The translations under genes were made by a program, and so were the position numbers. The notes beneath the pieces were generated by a model. The model did not search any database. It had not been told where the DNA came from and saw only the letters and a program-made list of their open reading frames with translations. From Actinomycetes bacterium (GTDB lineage Bacteria; Actinomycetota; Acidimicrobiia; Acidimicrobiales; CADCSY01), in NCBI GenBank assembly GCA_025464025.1, contig JAODBP010000233.1:1-18888 (forward strand): a stretch of 18,888 nucleotides of DNA, read 5' to 3'. Every line of letters begins with the position of its first letter. Positions within the stretch are counted from its first letter, which is position 1. Positions 6,386-13,578 of this stretch are shown here, piece by piece.

Positions 6386-6879
6386 GCCGGCCACGCCTCC
6401 TTCAACTTCTTCCACGCATCGTCGAGCATCTCGGGCAGGACGCGGGTCTCGCCGATCGTCGTCATGAAGTTCGTGTCTCCCGACCACCGCGGCAGGACGT
6501 GCACGTGCAGGTGCCCGGGCACGCCGGCCCCACCGGCCTTGCCGAGGTTGGCGCCGAGGTTGAAGCCCTGGGGCGAGTAGGCCGCCTTCAGCGCCGCGGT
6601 GGCCGTGCGGGCCGCCCGGAACAGCTCGTCGTACTCGTCGTCGTCGAGCTGGTCGAGCTCGCCGACGTGACGGGTGGGCATCACCATCAGGTGGCCACCG
6701 GTGTAGGGGTACTTGTTGAGGATGGCGAAGACCTTCTCGCCCCGCCACAGCACGTAGGTCTGCTCGTCGGGGAGGTCGCTGCCCAGGATCCGGCAGAACA
6801 CGCAGGCGTCGCCCTGGTTGAGCTCGTCGGCGGTGGCGACGTACTCGCCCCGCCAGCCGGCCCAGAGGTGGTCAAGCAT
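6382..6879 (-). CDS. HIT-family protein, Ap4A phosphorylase/hydrolase-like
   Basis: 165 residues. The histidine triad HLHVH is at 123-127 inside [11 protein letters not shown], with His125 as the expected nucleophile that is transiently nucleotidylated. CVFC at 26-29 and [21 protein letters not shown] (split: [21 protein letters not shown]) are typical. The N-terminus [10 protein letters not shown] and the C-terminal [19 protein letters not shown] resemble Mycobacterium Rv2613c, an Ap4A phosphorylase, as I recall it; this protein is about 30 residues shorter. Likely role: clearing diadenosine polyphosphates, by-products of aminoacyl-tRNA synthetases, which fits its eight-base overlap with thrS (6872-6879). 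It has no ribosome site of its own and must be coupled to thrS translation. Confidence 0.9.
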   Translation of the reverse strand: MLDHLWAGWRGEYVATADELNQGDACVFCRILGSDLPDEQTYVLWRGEKVFAILNKYPYTGGHLMVMPTRHVGELDQLDDDEYDELFRAARTATAALKAAYSPQGFNLGANLGKAGGAGVPGHLHVHVLPRWSGDTNFMTTIGETRVLPEMLDDAWKKLKEAWPA

Positions 6880-8827
6880 GCGACGAGACGTCCGACCGCA
6901 GCCGCTCGAGGAACCCGCCCACGGGCACGCCGCGCTCGGGCTGGTCGCTCCCCCGGGCGTTCACGCCCACCGTGCCGGCCTCCACGTCGTCGTCGCCGAC
7001 CACGAGGATGTACGGGAGCTTCTCCATCTTGGCCTTGCGGATGCGCGCCCCGAGCTTGTCGGACGCGTCCTCCGAGTCGGCCCGGAAGCCGGCGGCCTTG
7101 AGCTGGTCGCGCACGCCGTCGACGTAGGCCTGGTGGTCGTCGCGCACGCCGAGCACCCGCACCTGCACCGGGGCCAGCCACGCGGGGAAGGCGCCGGCGT
7201 AGTGCTCGACCAGGACGGCGAAGAACCGCTCGACCGAGCCGAACAGGGCGCGGTGGATCATGATCGGCTCGTGGCGGGCGTTGTCCGACCCGACGTACTC
7301 GAGCCCGAAGCGCCCGGGCGTCTGGAAGTCGAGCTGGATCGTCGACATCTGCCACGTGCGACCGATGGCGTCGCGGGCCTGGACCGAGATCTTGGGGCCG
7401 TAGAAGGCGCCGCCCCCTTCGTCCATGACGAGCTCGAGGCCGAACGACTCGGCCGCCTGGCGCAGCGTCTCGGTCGCCTCGTCCCAGTCGTCGTCGGAGC
7501 CGACGAACTTCTCCTCCGGCTTGGTCGACAGCTCCAGGTAGAAGTCGTCGAGGCCGTAGTCGCGGAGGAGGTCGAGCACGAAGGTGAGGAGCGAGCGGAG
7601 CTCCTCCCCCATCTGATCCTTGGTGGTGAAGATGTGGGCGTCGTCCTGGCTGAAGCCACGGGCCCGGGTCAGGCCGTGGACCACGCCGGACTTCTCGTAC
7701 CGGTACACCGTCCCGAACTCGAACAGCCGCAGCGGCAGCTCGCGGTACGAGCGCTGCCGGCTCTTGAAGATCAGCGCGTGGAACGGGCAGTTCATGGGCT
7801 TGAGGTAGTACTTCTGCCCCCCGTCCAGCTCCATGGGCGGGTACATGCCCTCGGCGTACCAGTCGAGGTGCCCGGAGGTCTGGAACAGCGCCTCCTTGGT
7901 GATGTGGGGCGAGTAGACGAACTCGTAGTCGCCCTGCTCGTGCTGCTCACGGGAGAAGTCCTCCATGAGCCGGCGCACGATGCCCCCCTTGGGGTGGAAC
8001 ACGGCCAGGCCGGAGCCGATCTCGTCGGGGAACGAGAACAGGTCGAGCTCGACGCCGAGCTTGCGGTGGTCGCGCTTCTCGGCCTCCTCAAGGCGGTGGA
8101 GGTGCTCGTCGAGGTCCTTCTTCGACGCCCACGCCGTGCCGTAGATGCGCTGGAGCATCGGGTTGCGCTCGTCGCCCCGCCAGTAGGCGCCGGCCACCCG
8201 CATGAGCTTGAAGTGCCCGAGGTGGGTGCCGGTGTCGGGCACGTGCGGACCCCGGCACAGGTCGATGAACTTCGGCGGGTTCTCGTAGGTGCGGGAGAAG
8301 CCGGGCTCGGTGACCGACATCGGGTCCTCGGCCTCGCCGTCGATGATCTCGAGCTTGAACGGGTGGTCCTTGAAGATCTCCCGGGCCCGCTCGTTCGTGA
8401 TGTCGTCCTGGATGAAGGGCTGCTTCTCCTTGATGATCTCGCGCATCCGCGCGTCGATCTTCTCCAGGTCCTCGGGGTTGAACGTGCCACCGTCGGGGAG
8501 CTGGAAGTCGTAGTAGAAGCCGTCCTGCACCGGCGGGCCGATGCCGAACGTGGCGCCCGGGAACAGGTCGAGCACGGCCTGGGCCAAGACGTGGGCGGTC
8601 GAGTGGCGGATGGTGAAGAGGCCGCGCTCGGAGGAGTCGGTGTGGATGGCGACGGTGGCCCCATCGGGCAACGGTGCGGTGAGGTCGCGCTCGACGCCGT
8701 CGACCTCGGCGATGACGGCGGCCTTGGCCAACCTCGAGCCGATCGCGGCGGCGAGGTCGCCGGCAGTCGAGCCCGCAGGGAGTGCGCGCTCGGAACCGTC
8801 CGGGAGCCTGACCGTGATCTCCGACAT
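6872..8827 (-). CDS. thrS: Threonine--tRNA ligase
   Basis: 651 residues, full length. It charges tRNA-Thr in the cytosol. In order: N-terminal TGS domain (1-62), editing/second additional domain with HSTAH (75-79) and CRGPH (191-195), class II catalytic core with motif 2 [20 protein letters not shown] (373-392), and C-terminal anticodon-binding domain from about 553. The zinc ligands are in place: Cys347 (MNCPFH), His398 (DDAHIF) and His525 (MIHRALFG). ATG 8827 gives the usual [12 protein letters not shown] start; the open frame continues to 8998 but reads as a shadow. TAGAGT 8 bases before the ATG and the lack of a ribosome site suggest a leaderless mRNA. There is no room for a T-box leader before the divergent VOC gene. 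Confidence 0.97.
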   Translation of the reverse strand: MSEITVRLPDGSERALPAGSTAGDLAAAIGSRLAKAAVIAEVDGVERDLTAPLPDGATVAIHTDSSERGLFTIRHSTAHVLAQAVLDLFPGATFGIGPPVQDGFYYDFQLPDGGTFNPEDLEKIDARMREIIKEKQPFIQDDITNERAREIFKDHPFKLEIIDGEAEDPMSVTEPGFSRTYENPPKFIDLCRGPHVPDTGTHLGHFKLMRVAGAYWRGDERNPMLQRIYGTAWASKKDLDEHLHRLEEAEKRDHRKLGVELDLFSFPDEIGSGLAVFHPKGGIVRRLMEDFSREQHEQGDYEFVYSPHITKEALFQTSGHLDWYAEGMYPPMELDGGQKYYLKPMNCPFHALIFKSRQRSYRELPLRLFEFGTVYRYEKSGVVHGLTRARGFSQDDAHIFTTKDQMGEELRSLLTFVLDLLRDYGLDDFYLELSTKPEEKFVGSDDDWDEATETLRQAAESFGLELVMDEGGGAFYGPKISVQARDAIGRTWQMSTIQLDFQTPGRFGLEYVGSDNARHEPIMIHRALFGSVERFFAVLVEHYAGAFPAWLAPVQVRVLGVRDDHQAYVDGVRDQLKAAGFRADSEDASDKLGARIRKAKMEKLPYILVVGDDDVEAGTVGVNARGSDQPERGVPVGGFLERLRSDVSSHA

Positions 8828-8835
8828 GGGCGTCG

Positions 8836-8841
8836 ACTCTA
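8836..8841 (-). promoter_or_regulatory. -10-like TANNNT before thrS
   Basis: TAGAGT (8841 to 8836), 8 bases before ATG 8827. No -35 consensus is visible at the right distance. The spacing equals that at several other genes in this window. Confidence 0.4.
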
Positions 8842-8855
8842 CTGAGGGGCCTGCC

Positions 8856-8873
8856 GAACCCCCGAAAGGGTTC
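8856..8873. repeat. Short inverted repeat in the thrS/VOC divergent region
   Basis: GAACCC (8856-8861) and GGGTTC (8868-8873) form a perfect 6-bp dyad with a 6-base spacer in the 68-base gap between thrS and the VOC gene. If thrS is leaderless, the dyad is upstream of its promoter and would act as DNA (operator-like), not as RNA. Confidence 0.35.
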
Positions 8874-8895
8874 CACCCCGGGTAGACCGCCGGAC

Positions 8896-9267
8896 ATGAG
8901 CCTCGAGTGGGAGCAGGTGGTCGTCGACGCCCTCGACCCGGAGGCGCTGGGTCGGTGGTGGTGCGAGGCCCTGGGCTGGGTCGTCGTCGACGACACACCC
9001 GACGAGTTCGAGATCCGGCCCGCGCCCGACCGCCTGCCCGGGCTGCTGTTCGGCCACGTCGCCGAGCCGAAGGTGGTCAAGGACCGGCTGCACCTCGACT
9101 TCCGGCCCGGCCCCGGCCAGCAGCAGGCCGAGGTCGACCGGCTGCTCGGGCTGGGCGCCACCCACGCCGACGTCGGCCAGTCCGGCGACGAGCCCTGGGT
9201 CGTCCTCGCCGACCCCGAGGGCAACGAGTTCTGCGTCCTCGCCGCCCGCGCTGATGTGCTTGGATGA
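8896..9267 (+). CDS. VOC-family (glyoxalase-like domain) protein
   Basis: 123 residues, ATG 8896. A single glyoxalase-like module in the usual order: [20 protein letters not shown] (first beta strand and helix), [16 protein letters not shown], then [27 protein letters not shown] and the end motif [15 protein letters not shown]. His in RLHLDF and Glu in EGNEFCVL are at the places where metal ligands sit in the wider superfamily, but in this stand-alone subgroup the activity is generally unknown. It resembles the actinobacterial 'VOC family protein, glyoxalase-like domain' group. The GMC oxidoreductase gene follows 34 bases later on the same strand. Confidence 0.88.
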   Translation: MSLEWEQVVVDALDPEALGRWWCEALGWVVVDDTPDEFEIRPAPDRLPGLLFGHVAEPKVVKDRLHLDFRPGPGQQQAEVDRLLGLGATHADVGQSGDEPWVVLADPEGNEFCVLAARADVLG

Positions 9268-9280
9268 ATGAGGTCTCATT
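9267..9280 (+). promoter_or_regulatory. Operator-like palindrome before the GMC oxidoreductase gene
   Basis: AATGAG-GT-CTCATT: six-base perfect arms and a two-base centre, starting at the last base of the VOC stop codon. With two central bases it cannot fold as RNA, so a binding site for a dimeric repressor is the natural reading. It is AT-rich within a very GC-rich region and lies 21 bases before the GMC start. No regulator gene is adjacent. Confidence 0.4.
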
Positions 9281-9301
9281 AGTCGAGTGCCGGGGGGTCA
9301 C

Positions 9302-10804
9302 ATGGCCGAGTACGACGACGTCATCGTGGGTGGCGGGTCCGCCGGGATCGCGCTGGCCACCCGCCTCACCGAGGACGAGGGGCGGCGGGTCCTGCTGCTC
9401 GAGGCCGGCCCCGACCACCCGGTCATCGACGCCGACGACTCCCTCGCCGACCAGATGCGGTTCTCGACCACGCTCACCCACTGGGGCACCGACGCCACGT
9501 TCGTGCCGGGTGGCATGAGGATGAACTACCCGCAGGGCCGGCGGATGGGCGGTGGCTCCGGCGTGAACGGCGCCTTCGCCGTGCGCGGCATCACCGACGA
9601 CTACGCCCGCTGGGCCGCGGCCGGCGGCGACGACTGGGCCTGGCCCCACGTGCAGCGAGCCCTGGATCGGCTGGAGTCCGATCCCCTCCACGGCACCGAC
9701 GGGCCCGTGCCGATCGCCCGGTGGACCGACGACGAGCTGCTGCCGGTGCAGCACTCGTTCCGCGCCGCCGTCACCGGCCACGGCATCCCGTGGGTCGAGG
9801 ACCTCAACGCGCCCGGCGCGTCGGGCATCGGCGTGATGCCGATGAACCGGCGCGACGGCCAGCGCATGTCGACCGCCCTCACCTACCTGCCGCTCGCACG
9901 CGACCGGGAGAACCTCACGATGCGGACCGGCGCCGAGGTGACCCGGGTGGTCATCGAAGGCGGCCGTGCCGTCGGCGTCGAGGTCGGCGGCGAGGTCGTG
10001 CGGGGCGAGCGGATCATCCTCTGCTCGGGCGCCCTCCAGTCCCCCACCCTCCTCATGCGCTCGGGCATCGGACCGGCGAAGCACCTGGCCGACGTCGGCG
10101 TCGACTGCCTCGTCGACCTCCCCGGGGTCGGCGGCAACCTGCGGGACCACCAGGGCGTCGGTGTCTTCATGCTCCCGAGGGGCGACCTGGCGCCGGCCGG
10201 TGACCGGGTGTGCCAGCTCGCGGCCCGGTACTCCTCCTCGGCCGGCACGTCCGTCGACGACATGTGGCTCAGCTGCTGGGGCTCGTGGGAGCTCGACGGC
10301 TTCCCCGACATGGCCGCCGTCCTCGGCGTGCCGGCCGTCAGCACCTTCGTCGTCGGCGTGCACGACCCGCTGTCGACCGGCAGCGTCCGCCTGCGCAGCA
10401 CCGACCCCCAGGTCCGGCCCGAGGTCGACTTCAACATGCTGAGCGATCCGGTCGACGTAGAGCGCCTGGTCGAGGGGCTCCAGCTCGCCATCGAGCTGGC
10501 GATCGGGCCGGACTTCGCCGATGCCTACTCGGGCATCGGCCTCCTCGACCCGTCCGCCGCCGGCGACCGGGCCACCCTCGAGGGCTACATCCGCTCGACC
10601 GTCGGCGGTTGGTACCACCCCACGGGCACGTGCCGGATGGGCCGCGACCCCGACGACGGCGCCGTGGTCGACGGCCGCCTCCAGGTGCACGGCGTCGACG
10701 CCCTCCACGTCGTCGACGCGTCGATCATGCCGACGATCGTGCGGGCGCCGACGAACCTCAGCTCGATCGCCATCGGCGAACGGGCCGCCGAGCTGCTGCG
10801 GTAG
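9302..10804 (+). CDS. GMC-family FAD-dependent oxidoreductase (choline dehydrogenase-like)
   Basis: 500 residues, a normal length for the family. N-terminal FAD site YDDVIVGGGSAGIALATRL with acidic Glu34 in LLLEAG, the GMC signature 1 region RRMGGGSGVNGAFAVRG (80-96), and the C-terminal catalytic block WYHPTGTCRMG followed by VVDGRLQVHGVDALHVVDAS and PTIVRAPTNLSS. The His of HPTGTC and Asn of TNLSS are in the usual catalytic positions. Such enzymes oxidise alcohols; the substrate cannot be read off. ATG 9302 is chosen because GGGGGG (9292-9297) is well placed; an in-frame GTG at 9287 is less likely. Cytosolic, no signal peptide. Its stop directly abuts the stop of the convergent hydrolase gene. 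Confidence 0.93.
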   Translation: MAEYDDVIVGGGSAGIALATRLTEDEGRRVLLLEAGPDHPVIDADDSLADQMRFSTTLTHWGTDATFVPGGMRMNYPQGRRMGGGSGVNGAFAVRGITDDYARWAAAGGDDWAWPHVQRALDRLESDPLHGTDGPVPIARWTDDELLPVQHSFRAAVTGHGIPWVEDLNAPGASGIGVMPMNRRDGQRMSTALTYLPLARDRENLTMRTGAEVTRVVIEGGRAVGVEVGGEVVRGERIILCSGALQSPTLLMRSGIGPAKHLADVGVDCLVDLPGVGGNLRDHQGVGVFMLPRGDLAPAGDRVCQLAARYSSSAGTSVDDMWLSCWGSWELDGFPDMAAVLGVPAVSTFVVGVHDPLSTGSVRLRSTDPQVRPEVDFNMLSDPVDVERLVEGLQLAIELAIGPDFADAYSGIGLLDPSAAGDRATLEGYIRSTVGGWYHPTGTCRMGRDPDDGAVVDGRLQVHGVDALHVVDASIMPTIVRAPTNLSSIAIGERAAELLR

Positions 10805-11515
10805 TCAGCCCAGCTGCTCCCGCAGGAACGCGATCGTCCGGGACCACGCCAGGTCGGCGGCGGTCTGGTCGTACATCGATGGTGCGTCCCAGTTCGAGAA
10901 CGCGTGGCCGGCGTCGTAGCGGTGGAACACGACACCGGGTCGACCGGCCACCGCGGCCTCGACCTCGGCGATCTGCTCCTGGGGGATGAAGGCGTCGGTG
11001 TCGCCGTAGTGGAACATCGTGGGGCAATCGAGCTGGTCGACGTTGCCGAGCAGCCCGTTGATCGCCGAGCCGTAGTAGGGCACCGCAGCGTCGGGACCCT
11101 TCCCGTCGACCCGACTGGTCGTGGCGGCGATGAACGCCAGCCCGCCCCCGAGGCAGAACCCCATGACGCCGACCTTCCCCGTGCACTCGGCCATGCCGAG
11201 GAGGTGGGCGTGGGCGGCCTGGATGTCGTCGGCGGCCGTGGCGAAGTCGAACCGCTGCATCATGGCGAAGGCATCACCCATGCCGGACTCGTCCTTGCGC
11301 TCGAACCGGGGCTCGATGCGCCAGAACATGTCGGGCACCAGCGCCAGGAACCCGGCCTCGGCCAGGCGATCGGCGAGGCCGCGCATGTTGTCGTTGATCC
11401 CGAAGATCTCCTGGAACACGAGCACCCCGGGTCCACCACCCGACTCGGGCACGGCGCAGTACGCCTCGAACGTGCCGCCGTCGCCGGCCGTGATGGTCTC
11501 GTACCTGCTCGTCAC
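10805..11515 (-). CDS. Dienelactone hydrolase family protein
   Basis: 236 residues, alpha/beta hydrolase fold. The catalytic triad of the family is visible: nucleophile Cys121 in GFCLGGG, Asp172 (or Asp174) in YGDTDAFIP and His204 in DAGHAFSNW; Glu36 in FQEIFG matches the conserved glutamate that holds the cysteine in dienelactone hydrolase. ILVFQEIFGIN-like text (here VLVFQEIFGIN) and PYYGSAI are further family marks. The real substrate is likely a small ester or lactone; no aromatic degradation genes are nearby. GTG 11515 is chosen because TACCGT lies 7 bases before it; a GTG three codons upstream is possible. No ribosome site. Confidence 0.92.
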   Translation of the reverse strand: MTSRYETITAGDGGTFEAYCAVPESGGGPGVLVFQEIFGINDNMRGLADRLAEAGFLALVPDMFWRIEPRFERKDESGMGDAFAMMQRFDFATAADDIQAAHAHLLGMAECTGKVGVMGFCLGGGLAFIAATTSRVDGKGPDAAVPYYGSAINGLLGNVDQLDCPTMFHYGDTDAFIPQEQIAEVEAAVAGRPGVVFHRYDAGHAFSNWDAPSMYDQTAADLAWSRTIAFLREQLG

Positions 11516-11522
11516 GCGGCGC

Positions 11523-11528
11523 ACGGTA
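11523..11528 (-). promoter_or_regulatory. -10-like TANNNT before the dienelactone hydrolase gene
   Basis: TACCGT (11528 to 11523), 7 bases before GTG 11515, predicting a leaderless mRNA. It lies downstream of the hairpin at 11604-11644, which fits a separate transcription unit from mshC. Confidence 0.4.
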
Positions 11529-11603
11529 GCGGACCACGAAACCCTCGGATCTGCTGGGTCTTCGCCCGGCGCCGACCAGCCGGAGCGGGACGCCCCCATG
11601 CCT

Positions 11604-11644
11604 TGTTGGCGCGGATCCACCCCCACCGTGGGTTCGCGCCAACA
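11604..11644 (-). terminator. Strong hairpin, probable terminator of the mshC unit
   Basis: TGTTGGCGCG (11604-11613) and CGCGCCAACA (11635-11644) are perfect inverted arms. Seven inner pairs (11614-11620 with 11628-11634, two of them G-U in the plus-strand reading) extend this to a 17-pair stem with a 7-base loop. It starts 33 bases past the mshC stop and 88 bases before the next gene on the same strand. There is no U-tract, as is common for actinobacterial terminators. It could also be a dispersed palindromic repeat. The rest of the 161-base gap (11516-11676) holds only the -10-like element. Confidence 0.5.
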
Positions 11645-11676
11645 GAGCGCGACCGCCCTCGTATGGCGCGCCTGAG

Positions 11677-12792
11677 CTACAGCACGATCCCCAGGAGGGC
11701 AGCGGCGTCTTGGACGCCCTGGCCCGAGGAGGCGGCGTCGTCGATGGCGGCGAGGGCCCGGCGGGTGTCGAGGTCGGCGTCGAGCGAGCGGCGGACCTCG
11801 TCGATGGCGCCGTCGCCAGGGCCGGTGGCCCGCCAGGCGTCGATGCGAGCTGCCGCCTTCGGCATCAGGTCGTCGGTCCACTCCCAGTCCTCGCGGTAGG
11901 AGTGGTCGATGATGGCGAGGCGGATGGCCGGCGCCTCCCACTCCTTCAGCAGATCGCTGATGAAGACGAGGTTGCCGAGCGACTTCGACATCTTGATCCC
12001 GCCGAGCTTCACCATCGGCGTGTGGATCCAGTGGCGCACGAACGGCTCACCGGTGGCGGACTCCGACTGCGCGGCCTCGCACTCGTGGTGCGGGAAGATC
12101 AGGTCGCTCCCGCCCCCGTGGATGTCGATGGTGGTGCCGAGCTCGCGCAGGGCCAGGGCCGAGCACTCGATGTGCCAGCCCGGCCGGCCCGGGCCCCACA
12201 GGGTCTCCCACGTGGGCTCGCCCTCGGCCGAGGGCTGCCACAGCACGAAGTCGAGGGCGTTGCGCTTGTTCGGATCGTCGACGTTGCCGCCCCGCTCGGC
12301 GGCGTAGGCCAGCATCGTTGCCTCGTCGTAGTGGCTGATCTGGCCGAACTTCGGGAACGTCGAGACGTCGAAGTAGACGGCGCCGCCGGCCTGGTAGGCG
12401 TGGCCCTGGTCGAGGACCATCCCGATGAAGCCGCGGATGTCGGGGATGGCCGAGGTGGCGCGGGGCTCGCTGAAGCACGGCAGCACGTTCAACGCCTTCA
12501 TGTCGCCGTTGAACCGAGCCGTCTCGGCCGCGGCCAGGTCGAGGTAGTGGACCCCGAGCTCCTTGGCCTTGTCGAGCAGCGGGTCGTCGACGTCGGTGAT
12601 GTTGCGCACCAACCGCACCTCGTGGCCCAGGTCGACGAGCCGGCGGTGCAGCAGGTCGTAGGTCACGTAGGTGTTGGCGTGCCCCATGTGCGTGGAGTCG
12701 TACGGCGTGATGCCGCACGTGTACATGGTGACGAGCGGGCCGACCTCGAACGGGACGACGTCCTGCTTGGCGGTGTCGTAGAGGTTGACCAC
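11677..12792 (-). CDS. mshC: Mycothiol ligase MshC (cysteine:GlcN-Ins ligase)
   Basis: 371 residues. MshC joins cysteine to glucosaminyl-inositol with ATP, the penultimate step of mycothiol synthesis. It is a cysteinyl-tRNA-synthetase homologue; CGITPYDSTHMGHA (26-39) carries the MshC-type CGITPYD in place of CGPTVYD in CysS. Zinc ligands Cys26, Cys210 (HIECSA) and His235 (FPHHE), and KMSKS at 267-271, are intact. Mycobacterial MshC is about 412 residues; this one lacks about 14 at the N-terminus and more at the C-terminus. The GTG start shares one base with the TAG of the F420 reductase gene, so translation is coupled. A shortened cysteinyl-tRNA synthetase paralogue is the alternative, less likely because it lacks a tRNA-anticodon domain. 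Confidence 0.87.
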   Translation of the reverse strand: MVNLYDTAKQDVVPFEVGPLVTMYTCGITPYDSTHMGHANTYVTYDLLHRRLVDLGHEVRLVRNITDVDDPLLDKAKELGVHYLDLAAAETARFNGDMKALNVLPCFSEPRATSAIPDIRGFIGMVLDQGHAYQAGGAVYFDVSTFPKFGQISHYDEATMLAYAAERGGNVDDPNKRNALDFVLWQPSAEGEPTWETLWGPGRPGWHIECSALALRELGTTIDIHGGGSDLIFPHHECEAAQSESATGEPFVRHWIHTPMVKLGGIKMSKSLGNLVFISDLLKEWEAPAIRLAIIDHSYREDWEWTDDLMPKAAARIDAWRATGPGDGAIDEVRRSLDADLDTRRALAAIDDAASSGQGVQDAAALLGIVL

Positions 12793-13517
12793 TACTCGTC
12801 GTCGTCGGCGTCGTCGTCAGCCGCGTCGGCGCCGGCTTCGGCGGTCACGACGACCGGCTTCGGGTCGGCGATGCCGGTGAGCTTGATGGCGACGCGGGTC
12901 TTGTACCGGACGTTGAGCTGGAGCAGGACGGCGGTGAACGCCTCGATCGGCGTGGCGTTCGACAGGCCGCCGGCGTCGAGCGGGCGAAGGCCCGGGATGC
13001 GGCTCACGATCTCGGCCGTGCACTCGGTGGCGTGCGGGTGGTCGGAGCAGATCAGCACGTCGGAGTCGATGGCGTGGTCGAGGGCTCCGAGCTCCTTGGC
13101 CGGCAGGTGGTGCATGGCGGCAGCGACGAAGCAGTCGGGCACGGCGGCCTGGACGCTGGCCGCCACCGAGCCACGGGGCGGCACGAGGGGCTGGAACTCA
13201 CCCGACACCCGGGCGAGGGCGTTGGCCATCGAGATGACGACCTTGCCCCGGAGCTTGCCGGCGACCGACATGGCGGTCTCGGCGGCGCCGTCCCAGGGCG
13301 TGGCCAGCACGATGACGTCGGTGTCGGCTGCCTCGTCGTTGTCGCCGGCGCCGATCTGGAGGCCCTTGGCCGGCCACTTCGCCACCAACCCGTCGCGGAT
13401 CTCCATGGCCCGGTACCTCGACCGAGAGCCGACCACCACGTCGTAGCCGACGTCAGCCAACCGCACGGCGAGCGCCCGCCCAGCCGGCCCCGTCCCACCC
13501 AAGATCCCGATGCGCAC
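12792..13517 (-). CDS. F420-dependent NADP(H) reductase
   Basis: 241 residues from GTG 13517. It transfers hydride between NADPH and coenzyme F420. The N-terminal Rossmann motif is GILGGTGPAG (4-13); GSRSR at 30-34 is the pocket for the 2'-phosphate of NADP. DTDVIVLATPWD (65-76) and KVVISMANAL (92-101) follow, as in the Fno/NpdG family. The C-terminal region with LDAGGLSNATPIEAFTAVLL is the usual F420-side helix pair. Unlike typical members (about 220 residues) it ends in an acidic tail, ADDDADDDE. TACCGT 7 bases before the start suggests leaderless transcription. It is co-transcribed with mshC. Confidence 0.9.
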   Translation of the reverse strand: MRIGILGGTGPAGRALAVRLADVGYDVVVGSRSRYRAMEIRDGLVAKWPAKGLQIGAGDNDEAADTDVIVLATPWDGAAETAMSVAGKLRGKVVISMANALARVSGEFQPLVPPRGSVAASVQAAVPDCFVAAAMHHLPAKELGALDHAIDSDVLICSDHPHATECTAEIVSRIPGLRPLDAGGLSNATPIEAFTAVLLQLNVRYKTRVAIKLTGIADPKPVVVTAEAGADAADDDADDDE

Positions 13518-13524
13518 GTCCGGC

Positions 13525-13530
13525 ACGGTA
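13525..13530 (-). promoter_or_regulatory. -10-like TANNNT before the F420 reductase gene
   Basis: TACCGT (13530 to 13525), 7 bases before GTG 13517. The hexamer is identical to that before the dienelactone hydrolase gene and has the same distance. No -35 consensus. Confidence 0.4.
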
Positions 13531-13542
13531 GTGGAGGGTCGG

Positions 13543-13548
13543 TAACGT
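13543..13548 (+). promoter_or_regulatory. -10-like TANNNT of the enoyl reductase gene
   Basis: TAACGT, 30 bases before ATG 13579. Unlike its neighbours, this gene would have a leader of about 24 bases, and it does have a ribosome site in that leader (GGAG, 13568-13571, seven bases before the ATG). Confidence 0.3.
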
Positions 13549-13578
13549 CCTGCGAGTTCACGGGATCGGAGATCGGCA

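Noticed and set aside
6386..6748. N-terminal extension of the two-helix membrane protein into the HIT gene
   Set aside because: Shadow of the HIT coding region; ATG 6385 overlaps the HIT stop as ATGA and gives a clean N-terminus.
8828..8895. T-box leader for thrS
   Set aside because: Only 68 bases lie between the two divergent genes, and no T-box core sequence or specifier stem is present.
8828..8998. Extended thrS start
   Set aside because: The extra codons read as proline/arginine-rich shadow of the VOC gene; the TGS domain starts at [12 protein letters not shown].
11677..12792. Cysteinyl-tRNA synthetase
   Set aside because: It has CGITPYD rather than CGPTVYD, and ends before the tRNA-binding C-terminal domains. 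MshC fits better, though not proven.
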